From: JALOAP01 sp964632355
GTDB lineage: Bacteria > Chloroflexota > Dehalococcoidia > Tepidiformales > Tepidiformaceae
Assembly (NCBI GenBank): GCA_964632355.1
Contig: CAZWBW010000057.1
Coordinates: forward strand, 1-18,520
DNA length: 18,520 nucleotides
Direction of reading: 5' to 3'
In this document: piece by piece, positions 7,633 to 12,951 of the stretch
Layout of the letters: every line of letters begins with the position of its first letter
Position numbering within the stretch: position 1 is the first letter of the stretch
The notes under the pieces: generated by a model
Databases searched by the model: none
The model's input: only the letters and a program-made list of their open reading frames with translations
What the model was told of the DNA's origin: nothing
Made by a program: the position numbers and the translations under genes

Positions 7633-7671
7633 AAAGGCAAAAGGGGCGCGGCCGGTAAGCCTGCGTCCCCC
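7633..7671 (-). promoter_or_regulatory. Terminator-like hairpin in the ilvB leader (possible attenuator)
   Basis: Read on the minus strand, GGGG-A-CGC-A-GGC pairs with GCC-GCG-CCCC, giving ten base pairs with two bulged A residues and a TTACCG loop. TTTTGCCTTT follows directly. A GC-rich stem followed by a T-rich tract, about 125 bases before the ilvB start and in its sense direction, is what a transcription attenuator looks like. No branched-chain-rich leader peptide with ATG is visible on this strand, so the signal it would respond to is unknown. Confidence 0.4.
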
Positions 7672-7689
7672 GACGGAGCCGTAGCAACT

Positions 7690-7728
7690 ATGGTAGGTGT
7701 TATGGTTGCGTTACGAAAAGGGGTTTGA
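7690..7728 (+). CDS. Possible 12-codon upstream ORF before the lyase-family gene
   Basis: ATG to TGA encodes MVGVMVALRKGV, with four Val and one Leu. It includes a TTA leucine codon, rare in this GC-rich DNA. A GGAG element lies about 11 bases upstream. Its last codons lie on one arm of a possible hairpin. An extended -10 look-alike overlaps it, so if that is the real promoter the uORF is not transcribed whole. This is a weak call. Confidence 0.2.
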   Translation: MVGVMVALRKGV

Positions 7729-7773
7729 GCGCGGTCGCACCCGCAGGTGAAGAAAGAGAAGTAACCCCGGGGG
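7710..7773 (+). promoter_or_regulatory. Leader with mutually exclusive hairpin arms upstream of the lyase-family gene
   Basis: GTTAC (7710-7714) can pair with GTAAC (7761-7765), or GGGGTT (7720-7725) can pair with AACCCC (7763-7768). The two pairings share bases and cannot coexist. Both enclose a small GCGG/CCGC hairpin (7731-7744). A self-complementary CCCCGGGG (7765-7772) adds a further alternative. The arrangement resembles an RNA switch or attenuator, but the stems are short and the region is GC-rich, so chance pairing is possible. Confidence 0.3.
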
Positions 7774-7817
7774 ATTCCTGACCTAATTCCACCAGCCCGG
7801 AGGCACTGGATTCACAT

Positions 7818-8648
7818 ATGAGTACCTGGAAAAGCCAGGGAGAGAGGCTTCGTGAGCTCATGGACGGTGGGCTGGTGGTCGCACCGTTCGTGTTCGACGG
7901 GGTACAGGCGAAACTCGCGCAGGCTGTGGGCTTCGACGCGGTGTACATGTCGGGGTTCGGCACTGCCGCGAGTTACGGGTTGCCGGACCTCGGGATGATC
8001 GGCCTCGGGGAGATGTCGGCGAACGCCGCGCGTATCGTGTCGGCGGTAGAGGTGCCGGTGATCGCGGACGCCGACACGGGTTATGGCAACGAAGAGAACG
8101 TCGCGCGGACGGTGCGCGTGTACGAACGGGCAGGCGTCGCAGCGCTGCACATCGAGGACCAGGAGTGGCCGAAACGGTGCGGGTTCCTCGATGGGAAACG
8201 GGTGATCCCGGCGGACGAGATGGTGGCGAAGGTGCGGGCGGCGCTTGCGGCGCGGGAGGACCCGGCAACCGTCATCATCGCGCGGACGGATGCGCTGGCG
8301 CCGAACGGCTGGGGCGACGCGGTGGCACGGGCGAAGGCGTACTACGAAGCTGGCGCCGACCTGCTGTTCGTCGATGGGCTCAAGACGCGCGCGGACATCG
8401 AACGCGTGGCGGAGGAACTGCGCGGGATCCCGCTCCTGCTGAGTTCGTGGCTGGTGACGCCCGAGGAGGCGCAAGCGCTCGGGTTCCGGTTGTACATCCA
8501 CCTCGGCATCATGCTGCGGCACTTCGCAGCCTTTCGCCGTTCGCTGAAGGAGCTGCGCGAACGCGGGAGCGTCGAGCTGGCGCCGGGAGATGCGAGCGTG
8601 GAGCCGATCACCCGGGTGCTGCGACAGGGCCTACCGCAGTTCGAATGA
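7818..8648 (+). CDS. Isocitrate lyase / phosphoenolpyruvate mutase superfamily protein (divergent)
   Basis: A 276-residue TIM-barrel enzyme of the ICL/PEPM superfamily, which cleaves or forms C-C or C-P bonds in 2-hydroxy acids such as methylisocitrate, dimethylmalate or oxaloacetate. The metal-binding motif DADTGYGN (84-91), HIEDQ (111-115) and IARTDA (154-159) are clear. The lyase-type loop is PKRCGFLDGK with Cys121, so a lyase rather than a PEP mutase is likely. Two signatures depart from the norm. The His usually following KRCG is Phe123, and the usual NxxExGxTP loop is replaced by LSSWLVTP (208-215) with neither the Asn nor the Glu. A GGAGG site lies 14 bases before the ATG, a long spacing. 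The gene stands alone, divergent from ilvB and ending at a strong terminator. The substrate is unknown. Confidence 0.9.
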   Translation: MSTWKSQGERLRELMDGGLVVAPFVFDGVQAKLAQAVGFDAVYMSGFGTAASYGLPDLGMIGLGEMSANAARIVSAVEVPVIADADTGYGNEENVARTVRVYERAGVAALHIEDQEWPKRCGFLDGKRVIPADEMVAKVRAALAAREDPATVIIARTDALAPNGWGDAVARAKAYYEAGADLLFVDGLKTRADIERVAEELRGIPLLLSSWLVTPEEAQALGFRLYIHLGIMLRHFAAFRRSLKELRERGSVELAPGDASVEPITRVLRQGLPQFE

Positions 8649-8676
8649 AAGAAGGCCGGTGGTCACCGGCCTTCTT
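8649..8676. terminator. Bidirectional intrinsic terminator between convergent genes
   Basis: A perfect 12-base stem (AAAGAAGGCCGG and onward) with a 4-base GGTC loop begins one base after the lyase-family stop codon. The plus-strand side continues TTCTTC-type pyrimidine-rich sequence, and the minus-strand side gives CTTT. It sits between two convergent stop codons and can serve both genes. Confidence 0.82.
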
Positions 8677-8694
8677 CTTCGTTGAGGTCACGAC

Positions 8695-9978
8695 CTACTT
8701 GGTGGGCGTGAACTCGACCGGCAGGTGCTTGATGCCGCCGATGAAGTTCGAGCGCAGGCGCTGTTCGGGGCCAGCCTGGCGGATGTCCGGGAAGCGGGTG
8801 AGCAGTTGCTGGAACAGCAGGCGGATTTCGAGCCGTGCGAACCCGGCCCCGAGGCAGAAGTGCTCGCCGAGCCCGAAGGCGATGTGGTCGTTCGGCGACC
8901 GGGTGATGTCGAAGACGTCGCCATTGGGGAAGTACTTCTCGTCGCGGTTGGCCGAGGGGTACCACATGATGATGCGGTCGCCCTTTTTCATCTTGACGCC
9001 GCCGACCTCGGTGTCCTGGGTCGCGGTGCGGGCCATATGGGTAACCGGCGAGACGTAGCGGAGCATCTCCTCGACGGCGGAGGGGAGCAGCGACATGTCG
9101 TCCTGGAGCTTCTTCCGCTGGTCGGGGTTGTTGAACAGCGCGAGCAGGCCGCCGGACATGGCGTTCCGGGTGGTTTCGTTGCCGGCGAGGATGAGCAGGA
9201 AGCAGAACCAGAGAATGTCCTCGTCGGTGAGCTTATCGCCGTCGATTTCGGAGGCGATGAGCGTGCTGATGAGGTCTTCGCCCGGCTGGGCGCGCTTCTG
9301 CTGCAGGAGCTGCGCGAAGTAGCCGAACATCTGCATCGTGCCGATGTTGACCGTGGTGCGAGCGGCTTCCACGGTGCCCCGCTGATCCTCGGGAACGTCG
9401 GTCTGGTATTCAGGGTCGCCCCCGCCGAGGACCTTGTTGGTCAGCTGGAACATGAGCTTCCAGTCGGAACGCGGCACGCCCATCAGTTCGCAGATGACGG
9501 CGAGGGGGATGAGGGCGGCCACTTCGGTGACGAAGTCCACCTGGCCCTTTGGGGCGATATCGTCGAGGACCTGCCTGGTGATATCGCTGATGTGCGACTC
9601 CCAGGAGGCGACAGCGCGCGGCGTGAAGCCCTTGTTGACCAGGCGGCGCAGGCGCACGTGGCGCGGCGGGTCCATGGTGATGAGCATCTTGCCGTTGCCG
9701 TTGGCGGCGAGGACGGCTTCCTGCTCATCGCGGGGCTCCGAGCCGACGATGCCGCGTTCGGAACTCCAGATGTCGGGGCGGCGGGAAACGGCAACTACGT
9801 CGTCGAAGCGAACGACATTCCAGAATCCCTTGATCTCCTCCGTGCCTTCGTTCCAGTGGATGGGGTCTTCGCGGCGGAGGATTTTGAATGCCTCGTGATG
9901 CCGGCCCTGCTCGAAGAGGTCCGGGTAGGCGAGGTTGATCTGGTCGAGGGTGAGGGGGGCGGTGTCGGTGCTAGTCAT
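8695..9978 (-). CDS. Cytochrome P450 monooxygenase
   Basis: A 427-residue soluble bacterial P450. The I-helix oxygen-activation motif is AGNETTR (265-271), the K-helix ExxR is E304-R307, and the heme loop FGLGEHFCLGAGFAR (368-382) carries the thiolate ligand Cys375. TMDPPRHVRLRRLVNKGFTPR (101-121) and the general layout resemble the CYP124/CYP125/CYP142 group, known in mycobacteria for oxidising sterol side chains and branched lipids. That is a resemblance, not a substrate assignment. The ATG at 9978 has a well-placed GGGAGA site. The frame stays open for 16 more codons upstream, but these look non-coding. It lies 69 bases downstream of a ferredoxin gene on the same strand, the likely electron donor. 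No ferredoxin reductase is present nearby. Confidence 0.95.
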   Translation of the reverse strand: MTSTDTAPLTLDQINLAYPDLFEQGRHHEAFKILRREDPIHWNEGTEEIKGFWNVVRFDDVVAVSRRPDIWSSERGIVGSEPRDEQEAVLAANGNGKMLITMDPPRHVRLRRLVNKGFTPRAVASWESHISDITRQVLDDIAPKGQVDFVTEVAALIPLAVICELMGVPRSDWKLMFQLTNKVLGGGDPEYQTDVPEDQRGTVEAARTTVNIGTMQMFGYFAQLLQQKRAQPGEDLISTLIASEIDGDKLTDEDILWFCFLLILAGNETTRNAMSGGLLALFNNPDQRKKLQDDMSLLPSAVEEMLRYVSPVTHMARTATQDTEVGGVKMKKGDRIIMWYPSANRDEKYFPNGDVFDITRSPNDHIAFGLGEHFCLGAGFARLEIRLLFQQLLTRFPDIRQAGPEQRLRSNFIGGIKHLPVEFTPTK

Positions 9979-9997
9979 GCTGTTCTCCCTGCCATTT

Positions 9998-10009
9998 CCT
10001 ACCGGTCGG
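9998..10009. promoter_or_regulatory. Near-palindrome CCTACCGGTCGG upstream of the P450
   Basis: Ten of twelve bases are symmetrical around ACCGGT. ACCG...CGGT half-sites are common in TetR-family operators. It lies just upstream of the P450 ribosome site in the ferredoxin-P450 gap. No regulator gene is adjacent, so this stays a weak candidate. Confidence 0.22.
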
Positions 10010-10047
10010 TCGACGCCGCGCGGCAAAAAAAGAGATAGAGGCTGGCG

Positions 10048-10245
10048 TCAGGACTCCTTGGCCCATGAGATGGCTGCGCGGGGGCAGAGGCGGATGGCCT
10101 TTTCGACGTTTTCGACCTGGTCCTCGGGCACTTCATCGACGAGGACGTAGCTCAGGTCGTCGTCGCGGACCTCGAAGACGGCCGGAGCGGCGGCCTGGCA
10201 CTTCGCATGTCCTTCGCAAGCGTCGTGATTGACGATAACCTTCAT
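10048..10245 (-). CDS. [3Fe-4S]-type ferredoxin, P450 partner
   Basis: A 65-residue ferredoxin. The cluster motif is C10-x2-H13-x2-C16 with Cys54-Pro55 near the C terminus. Three cysteines plus His at the position normally holding a fourth cysteine is the pattern of single-cluster CxxHxxC...CP ferredoxins known to serve P450s in actinobacteria. A [3Fe-4S] cluster, or a His-ligated [4Fe-4S], is expected. The opening MKVIVNHDACEGHAKC and the acidic surface are typical. It is first in a two-gene unit with the P450, which supports a donor role, and is cytoplasmic. An AAAGGG element lies about 4 bases before the ATG. A T7 run follows its stop but has no hairpin, so read-through into the P450 is expected. 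Confidence 0.92.
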   Translation of the reverse strand: MKVIVNHDACEGHAKCQAAAPAVFEVRDDDLSYVLVDEVPEDQVENVEKAIRLCPRAAISWAKES

Positions 10246-10265
10246 TCAGCCCTTTCCTGCGTCAT

Positions 10266-10303
10266 CTTCGCCGGCCGGATTTAGCCGACTTAGGCGAAGT
10301 ATA
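10266..10303 (-). promoter_or_regulatory. Candidate ferredoxin-P450 promoter with overlapping inverted repeat
   Basis: TATACT on the minus strand (10303-10298; 5 of 6 to consensus) is a good -10. A weak -35, TGCACG (10326-10321), lies 17 bases upstream. The 7-base inverted repeat CTTCGCC / GGCGAAG (arms 10266-10272 and 10293-10299) overlaps the -10 and spans the predicted start site near 10291. It could be a repressor operator or a leader hairpin covering the region before the ribosome site. Confidence 0.38.
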
Positions 10304-10363
10304 GGCGAGGGCATGGGTTTCGTGCAGCGAGGCGCGAAGGAATTTGGACGGAAAGATGGGGCT

Positions 10364-10567
10364 TTATGGGGTGGCAGGGCCCTGCAGAAGGCGTGCGAGC
10401 ATGGCGAGTTCGCCCTGGACCTCGCGGAGTTCGGCGGCGAGCTGATCGCGGTAGACGAGTAGCGCCTCTATCCGGGCGTGGGTATCGGGATGGTCCGCCT
10501 TTGCGACGCCGTTCAGGTGGCTCTGGAGCAGCCAGCGCCGGTTATCGCCCAGTTCCGCACCAACCAT
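10364..10567 (-). CDS. Small coiled-coil protein, coupled to the upstream zinc-motif gene
   Basis: A 67-residue protein starting MVGAELGDNRRW. The second half (about 32-62) is a continuous Leu/Ala/Glu-rich helix with heptad-like spacing, including YRDQLAAELREVQGEL, and predicts a coiled coil. I do not recognise the family. The start is supported by GGAGG five bases upstream of the ATG at 10567, inside the preceding small gene. The preceding stop overlaps this start by one base (TGATG). A GTG immediately before the ATG is possible but too close to the ribosome site. No signal peptide or membrane segment is evident. It ends about 60 bases before the ferredoxin promoter. Oligomerisation or partner binding is the only inference the sequence allows. 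Confidence 0.65.
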   Translation of the reverse strand: MVGAELGDNRRWLLQSHLNGVAKADHPDTHARIEALLVYRDQLAAELREVQGELAMLARLLQGPATP

Positions 10568-10746
10568 CACTCCCTCCTCAGGTAGCGGCGCGGGTTAAGC
10601 GCCGCACAATCCGAATGCGCGAAGATCACGCTCGCCAGGTGCACCACGTCATCGTGTGTGGGCGACACCAGACGCTGGCAGAACGTGCAGCAAAGGGTAG
10701 CGCGAACTTCGCTGCCCGCAATGGGTTTGCATGCTCCGCTTGCCAT
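10567..10746 (-). CDS. Small putative zinc-binding protein (CxxC...HxxC)
   Basis: A 59-residue ORF. It carries C20-x2-C23, then about 20 residues later H44-x2-C47, a plausible C2HC zinc site. C19 adjoins the first pair and a further Cys lies at residue 6. The central VVHLASVIFAHSDC stretch would form the helix or strand leading into the second ligand pair, and the C terminus is basic (PRRYLRRE). An AGGAAAGGGG ribosome site lies about 9 bases before the ATG. The stop overlaps the ATG of the coiled-coil gene (TGATG), and its last codons supply that gene's ribosome site. Coupling plus ordered metal ligands argue that it is real despite its size. I do not recognise the family. It lies 89 bases downstream of the zf-TFIIB gene on the same strand. 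Confidence 0.62.
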   Translation of the reverse strand: MASGACKPIAGSEVRATLCCTFCQRLVSPTHDDVVHLASVIFAHSDCAALNPRRYLRRE

Positions 10747-10835
10747 AGGTGAAAACCCCTTTCCTGAAGTGCAGAAAAGAAGGTGGGGCGGGGCCGTTGC
10801 AGCGGCGTTGAGCGAGGGTGGAAGCCGGTGCGCGG

Positions 10836-11279
10836 CTAGCGGCGGCGGCCGCGGAAGAAGTCGCGGACGCTGTCCCAGACACCGCCGCCGGCGCCCCGGA
10901 CGAACTCGCGCCAGGCTTCTTCGGCGGTCGCCGCGCGGTTGAGTTCGCGAACGCGCTCCTCGATCAGGTCGCGGAGGCGACCGTCTTCACCGGCGTCGAG
11001 CCACCAGCCGTGTTCGTCCTCGCAGGTGTCGAGTTCGAGCGGGTTCGCCCGGTAGTTGAAGGCGACCATCCGCTTGCCGCAGACGGGGCAGTCGAGGTCG
11101 CTCTCGCGTTTTGCATAGACTTTCATGCCGCGGCGTGCGTAGTCGGGTGCGTAGCGGGCCTCGAGCTGATCGAGTTCGTCGTGGTCGAGCCAGCGTCCGT
11201 TGCACTGCGGGCAGCGGTCGACTTCGATGCCGCCACGGTGTTCGACGACGAGTTCAACCTTGTCTCGGGGGCAAAGCAT
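10836..11279 (-). CDS. Two-ribbon zf-TFIIB domain protein
   Basis: A 147-residue cytoplasmic protein with two copies of the small TFIIB-type zinc ribbon common in bacterial proteins of unknown role. Ribbon one is MLCPRDKVEL (C3) with RCPQCNGRWLDHDEL (C23, C26). Ribbon two is DCPVCGKRM (C64, C67) with DTCEDEHGWWLDAGE (C86). Each ribbon lacks one standard cysteine: Asp6 stands in the first, and the second has C86-x3-H90 in place of CxxC. The C terminus is helical and basic, ending FFRGRRR, which could contact nucleic acid or membrane. The ATG has no close ribosome site, but a TACACT element sits 6 bases upstream, suggesting a leaderless mRNA. The gene is divergent from the acyl-CoA synthetase. 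The function of such proteins is not established. Confidence 0.88.
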   Translation of the reverse strand: MLCPRDKVELVVEHRGGIEVDRCPQCNGRWLDHDELDQLEARYAPDYARRGMKVYAKRESDLDCPVCGKRMVAFNYRANPLELDTCEDEHGWWLDAGEDGRLRDLIEERVRELNRAATAEEAWREFVRGAGGGVWDSVRDFFRGRRR

Positions 11280-11285
11280 GTAGCG

Positions 11286-11291
11286 AGTGTA
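11286..11291 (-). promoter_or_regulatory. -10 element TACACT for leaderless transcription of the zf-TFIIB gene
   Basis: On the minus strand TACACT (5 of 6 to consensus) is followed by six bases and then the ATG at 11279. Transcription starting the usual 6-7 bases beyond a -10 would begin at the start codon. No ribosome site exists in the right place, which agrees. No good -35 is visible. Confidence 0.42.
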
Positions 11292-11317
11292 GCGCTCCCC
11301 GGTTTGTCCCGGTGCGC

Positions 11318-11323
11318 TAGAAT
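11318..11323 (+). promoter_or_regulatory. Candidate -10 (TAGAAT) of the acyl-CoA synthetase gene
   Basis: TAGAAT, the same hexamer as in the ADP-forming synthetase promoter, lies 34 bases before the ATG at 11358 and predicts a leader of about 28 bases containing the GGGGAG ribosome site. No matching -35 is seen at 16-18 bases, so an activator or a relaxed promoter would be needed. Confidence 0.28.
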
Positions 11324-11357
11324 CCGCGCACTCAGAAGGGACGTTGGGGAGCGATTC

Positions 11358-12938
11358 ATGGAAGTACCACTGCTGGTGAACGACTTCTTGCGGAGGGCGG
11401 CGAAGCTCTACCCGAACAAGACCGCGATCGTGGATGGGGAGCGGCGATTCACGTACCGGGAGTACCAGGAGCGGTGCAATCAGCTCGGGCAAGCGCTGCT
11501 CGACCTGGGCATCCAGAAGGGCGACCGGGTGTGCATCCTGAGCCCGAACTCGCACTTCTTTCTCGAGAGCTACTACGGGGTCACGCAGATTGGCGCGATC
11601 CTGGTGCCGCTGAACTACCGCCTCGTGGCCGCGGACCACGAGTACATCATCAATCACGCGGGTGTGAAGGTGGTGCTGGTCGATTACGAGTACACACAGG
11701 TGGTCGACGGCATCCGCGAGAACCTGAAGACGGTCGAGCACTTCATCGTCGCGCAGGACCACACGAACACGGCGCCGCCGGGCTGGGTCGACTGGGAGAC
11801 GTTGATCGCCGACAAGCCAAAGACCGCGACCCCGTTCGTGGAGCAGGACGAGAACGACGTGGCCTCGATCAACTACACGTCTGGGACGACCGCGCGGCCG
11901 AAGGGCGTGATGCTGACGCACCGGAACGCGTACATCAACGCGTACAACTTCATCGCGCACCTGCGGATCACGCACGACGATGTAGAGCTCTGGACGCTGC
12001 CGATGTTCCATGCGAACGGCTGGGGTGGGCCCTTCGCGCTGACGGCCATGGGCGCGACGCACGTGGTGCTGCGGGCGATCGTCGCGGAGGACATCTATCG
12101 GCTGATCCAGGACGAAGGCGTGACGTTCGCGTGCATGGCGCCCGCCGTGCTCAGCACGATCCTGAACTTCGACCGGAAGCACGAGTACACCATCACAACC
12201 AAACCACGGTTCGTGATCGCGGGAGCGCCACCGCCAGCCGCCTTCGTCGAGCGGCTCGAAGAGGAGCTGGGCTGGGAGTTCCTTGAGATTTATGGCCTCA
12301 CCGAGACGGCGCCAATCATCACGGTCTCGCACCCGGACTACAACACCGAAAGGACGGACTACTCGCGCCGCATGCGGGCGGGCGTCGAGGCGATCGGGTG
12401 CGACATCCAGGTGCTCGATGACGACGGGAACCCGGTGCCGAAGGACAACAAGACCATCGGCGAGGTGTGCGCCCGCGGGAACATGATCCTCAAGGGCTAC
12501 TGGGAGCAGCCGGAGGAAACCGCCAAGGCGATCTACGACGGGTACTTCCACACGGGCGACCTGGCGGTGTGGGACGAGTTTTCGAACATCCACATCGTGG
12601 ACCGGAAGAAGGACGTCATCATTTCGGGCGGCGCAAACATCAGCTCGGCCGAGGTAGAGGACGCGCTGTACAAGCACCCGGCTGTGCTCGAATGCGCAGT
12701 CATCGGCGTGCCGCACGAGAAGTGGGGCGAGACGCCGAAGGCGTTGGTGGTGCTGCGCGAGGGTCACACCGCGACCGAGCAGGAGATCATCGACTTCACA
12801 CGCGAGCACCTGGCGCACTTCAAGTGCCCGACATCGGTGGACTTCGTGGAGCAGCTGCCGCGAACCGCGACCGGGAAGCTGCAGAAGTTCATCCTGCGCG
12901 AGCGGTACTGGGAAGGCGCTGAGCGCCGGGTGAACTAA
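11358..12938 (+). CDS. AMP-forming acyl-CoA synthetase (fatty-acid / carboxylate CoA ligase)
   Basis: A 526-residue member of the ANL adenylating superfamily. It activates a carboxylic acid as acyl-AMP, then transfers it to CoA. Core motifs are all present: P-loop YTSGTTARPKGV (173-184), GLTETAP (313-319), TGDLAV (399-404), the hinge motif DRKKDVIISGG (415-425) and the C-terminal catalytic Lys507 in PRTATGKLQK. The MFHANGW segment (216-222) and the overall layout fit the medium/long-chain or aryl-acid CoA ligases annotated as FadD- or DmdB-like; the substrate is not determinable here. The start is supported by GGGGAG about 7 bases upstream. The C terminus stops 13 bases before the end of the opposing transporter gene, with no evident terminator between. 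Confidence 0.94.
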   Translation: MEVPLLVNDFLRRAAKLYPNKTAIVDGERRFTYREYQERCNQLGQALLDLGIQKGDRVCILSPNSHFFLESYYGVTQIGAILVPLNYRLVAADHEYIINHAGVKVVLVDYEYTQVVDGIRENLKTVEHFIVAQDHTNTAPPGWVDWETLIADKPKTATPFVEQDENDVASINYTSGTTARPKGVMLTHRNAYINAYNFIAHLRITHDDVELWTLPMFHANGWGGPFALTAMGATHVVLRAIVAEDIYRLIQDEGVTFACMAPAVLSTILNFDRKHEYTITTKPRFVIAGAPPPAAFVERLEEELGWEFLEIYGLTETAPIITVSHPDYNTERTDYSRRMRAGVEAIGCDIQVLDDDGNPVPKDNKTIGEVCARGNMILKGYWEQPEETAKAIYDGYFHTGDLAVWDEFSNIHIVDRKKDVIISGGANISSAEVEDALYKHPAVLECAVIGVPHEKWGETPKALVVLREGHTATEQEIIDFTREHLAHFKCPTSVDFVEQLPRTATGKLQKFILRERYWEGAERRVN

Positions 12939-12951
12939 CCAGCGCGCCTCC

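Larger units (their letters stand above)
7510..7817. other. 308-base divergent control region between ilvB and the lyase-family gene
   Basis: This stretch has no conventional gene. It serves two divergent units and holds, left to right: the ilvB leader with its ribosome site, a short GTGG-CTA-CCAC hairpin near 7593-7603, and a terminator-like hairpin on the minus strand (7633-7671). An AT-richer block at 7681-7715 follows, with GCAAC (7684-7688) and GTTGC (7705-7709) inverted arms and two TATGGT copies (7689 and 7701). Then come a possible uORF and hairpin arms on the plus strand. TGTTATGGT at 7698-7706 resembles an extended -10 for the plus-strand gene. No convincing -35/-10 pair was found for ilvB. 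Confidence 0.6.

Noticed and set aside
7629..7680. Possible cobalamin-like or other known riboswitch in the GC-rich hairpin block
   Set aside because: No B12 box or other class-defining conserved core is present; only generic hairpins.
10025..10031. Seven-T run (minus strand) after the ferredoxin stop as an intrinsic terminator
   Set aside because: No hairpin precedes it, and the P450 follows in the same unit.
8725..10038. 437-codon plus-strand frame opposite the P450
   Set aside because: Shadow frame; the I-helix, ExxR and heme-Cys motifs are on the minus strand.
10649..10882. 77-codon minus-strand frame overlapping the small zinc-motif gene
   Set aside because: Low-complexity Ala/Ser start inside the zf-TFIIB gene; the overlapping 59-codon frame has ordered metal ligands, a ribosome site and a coupled downstream gene.
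11280..12818. In-frame N-terminal extension of the zf-TFIIB gene across the acyl-CoA synthetase (660 codons in all)
   Set aside because: The added part is a low-complexity antisense shadow; the family start MLCPRD and the -10 element at 11286-11291 place the real start at 11279.
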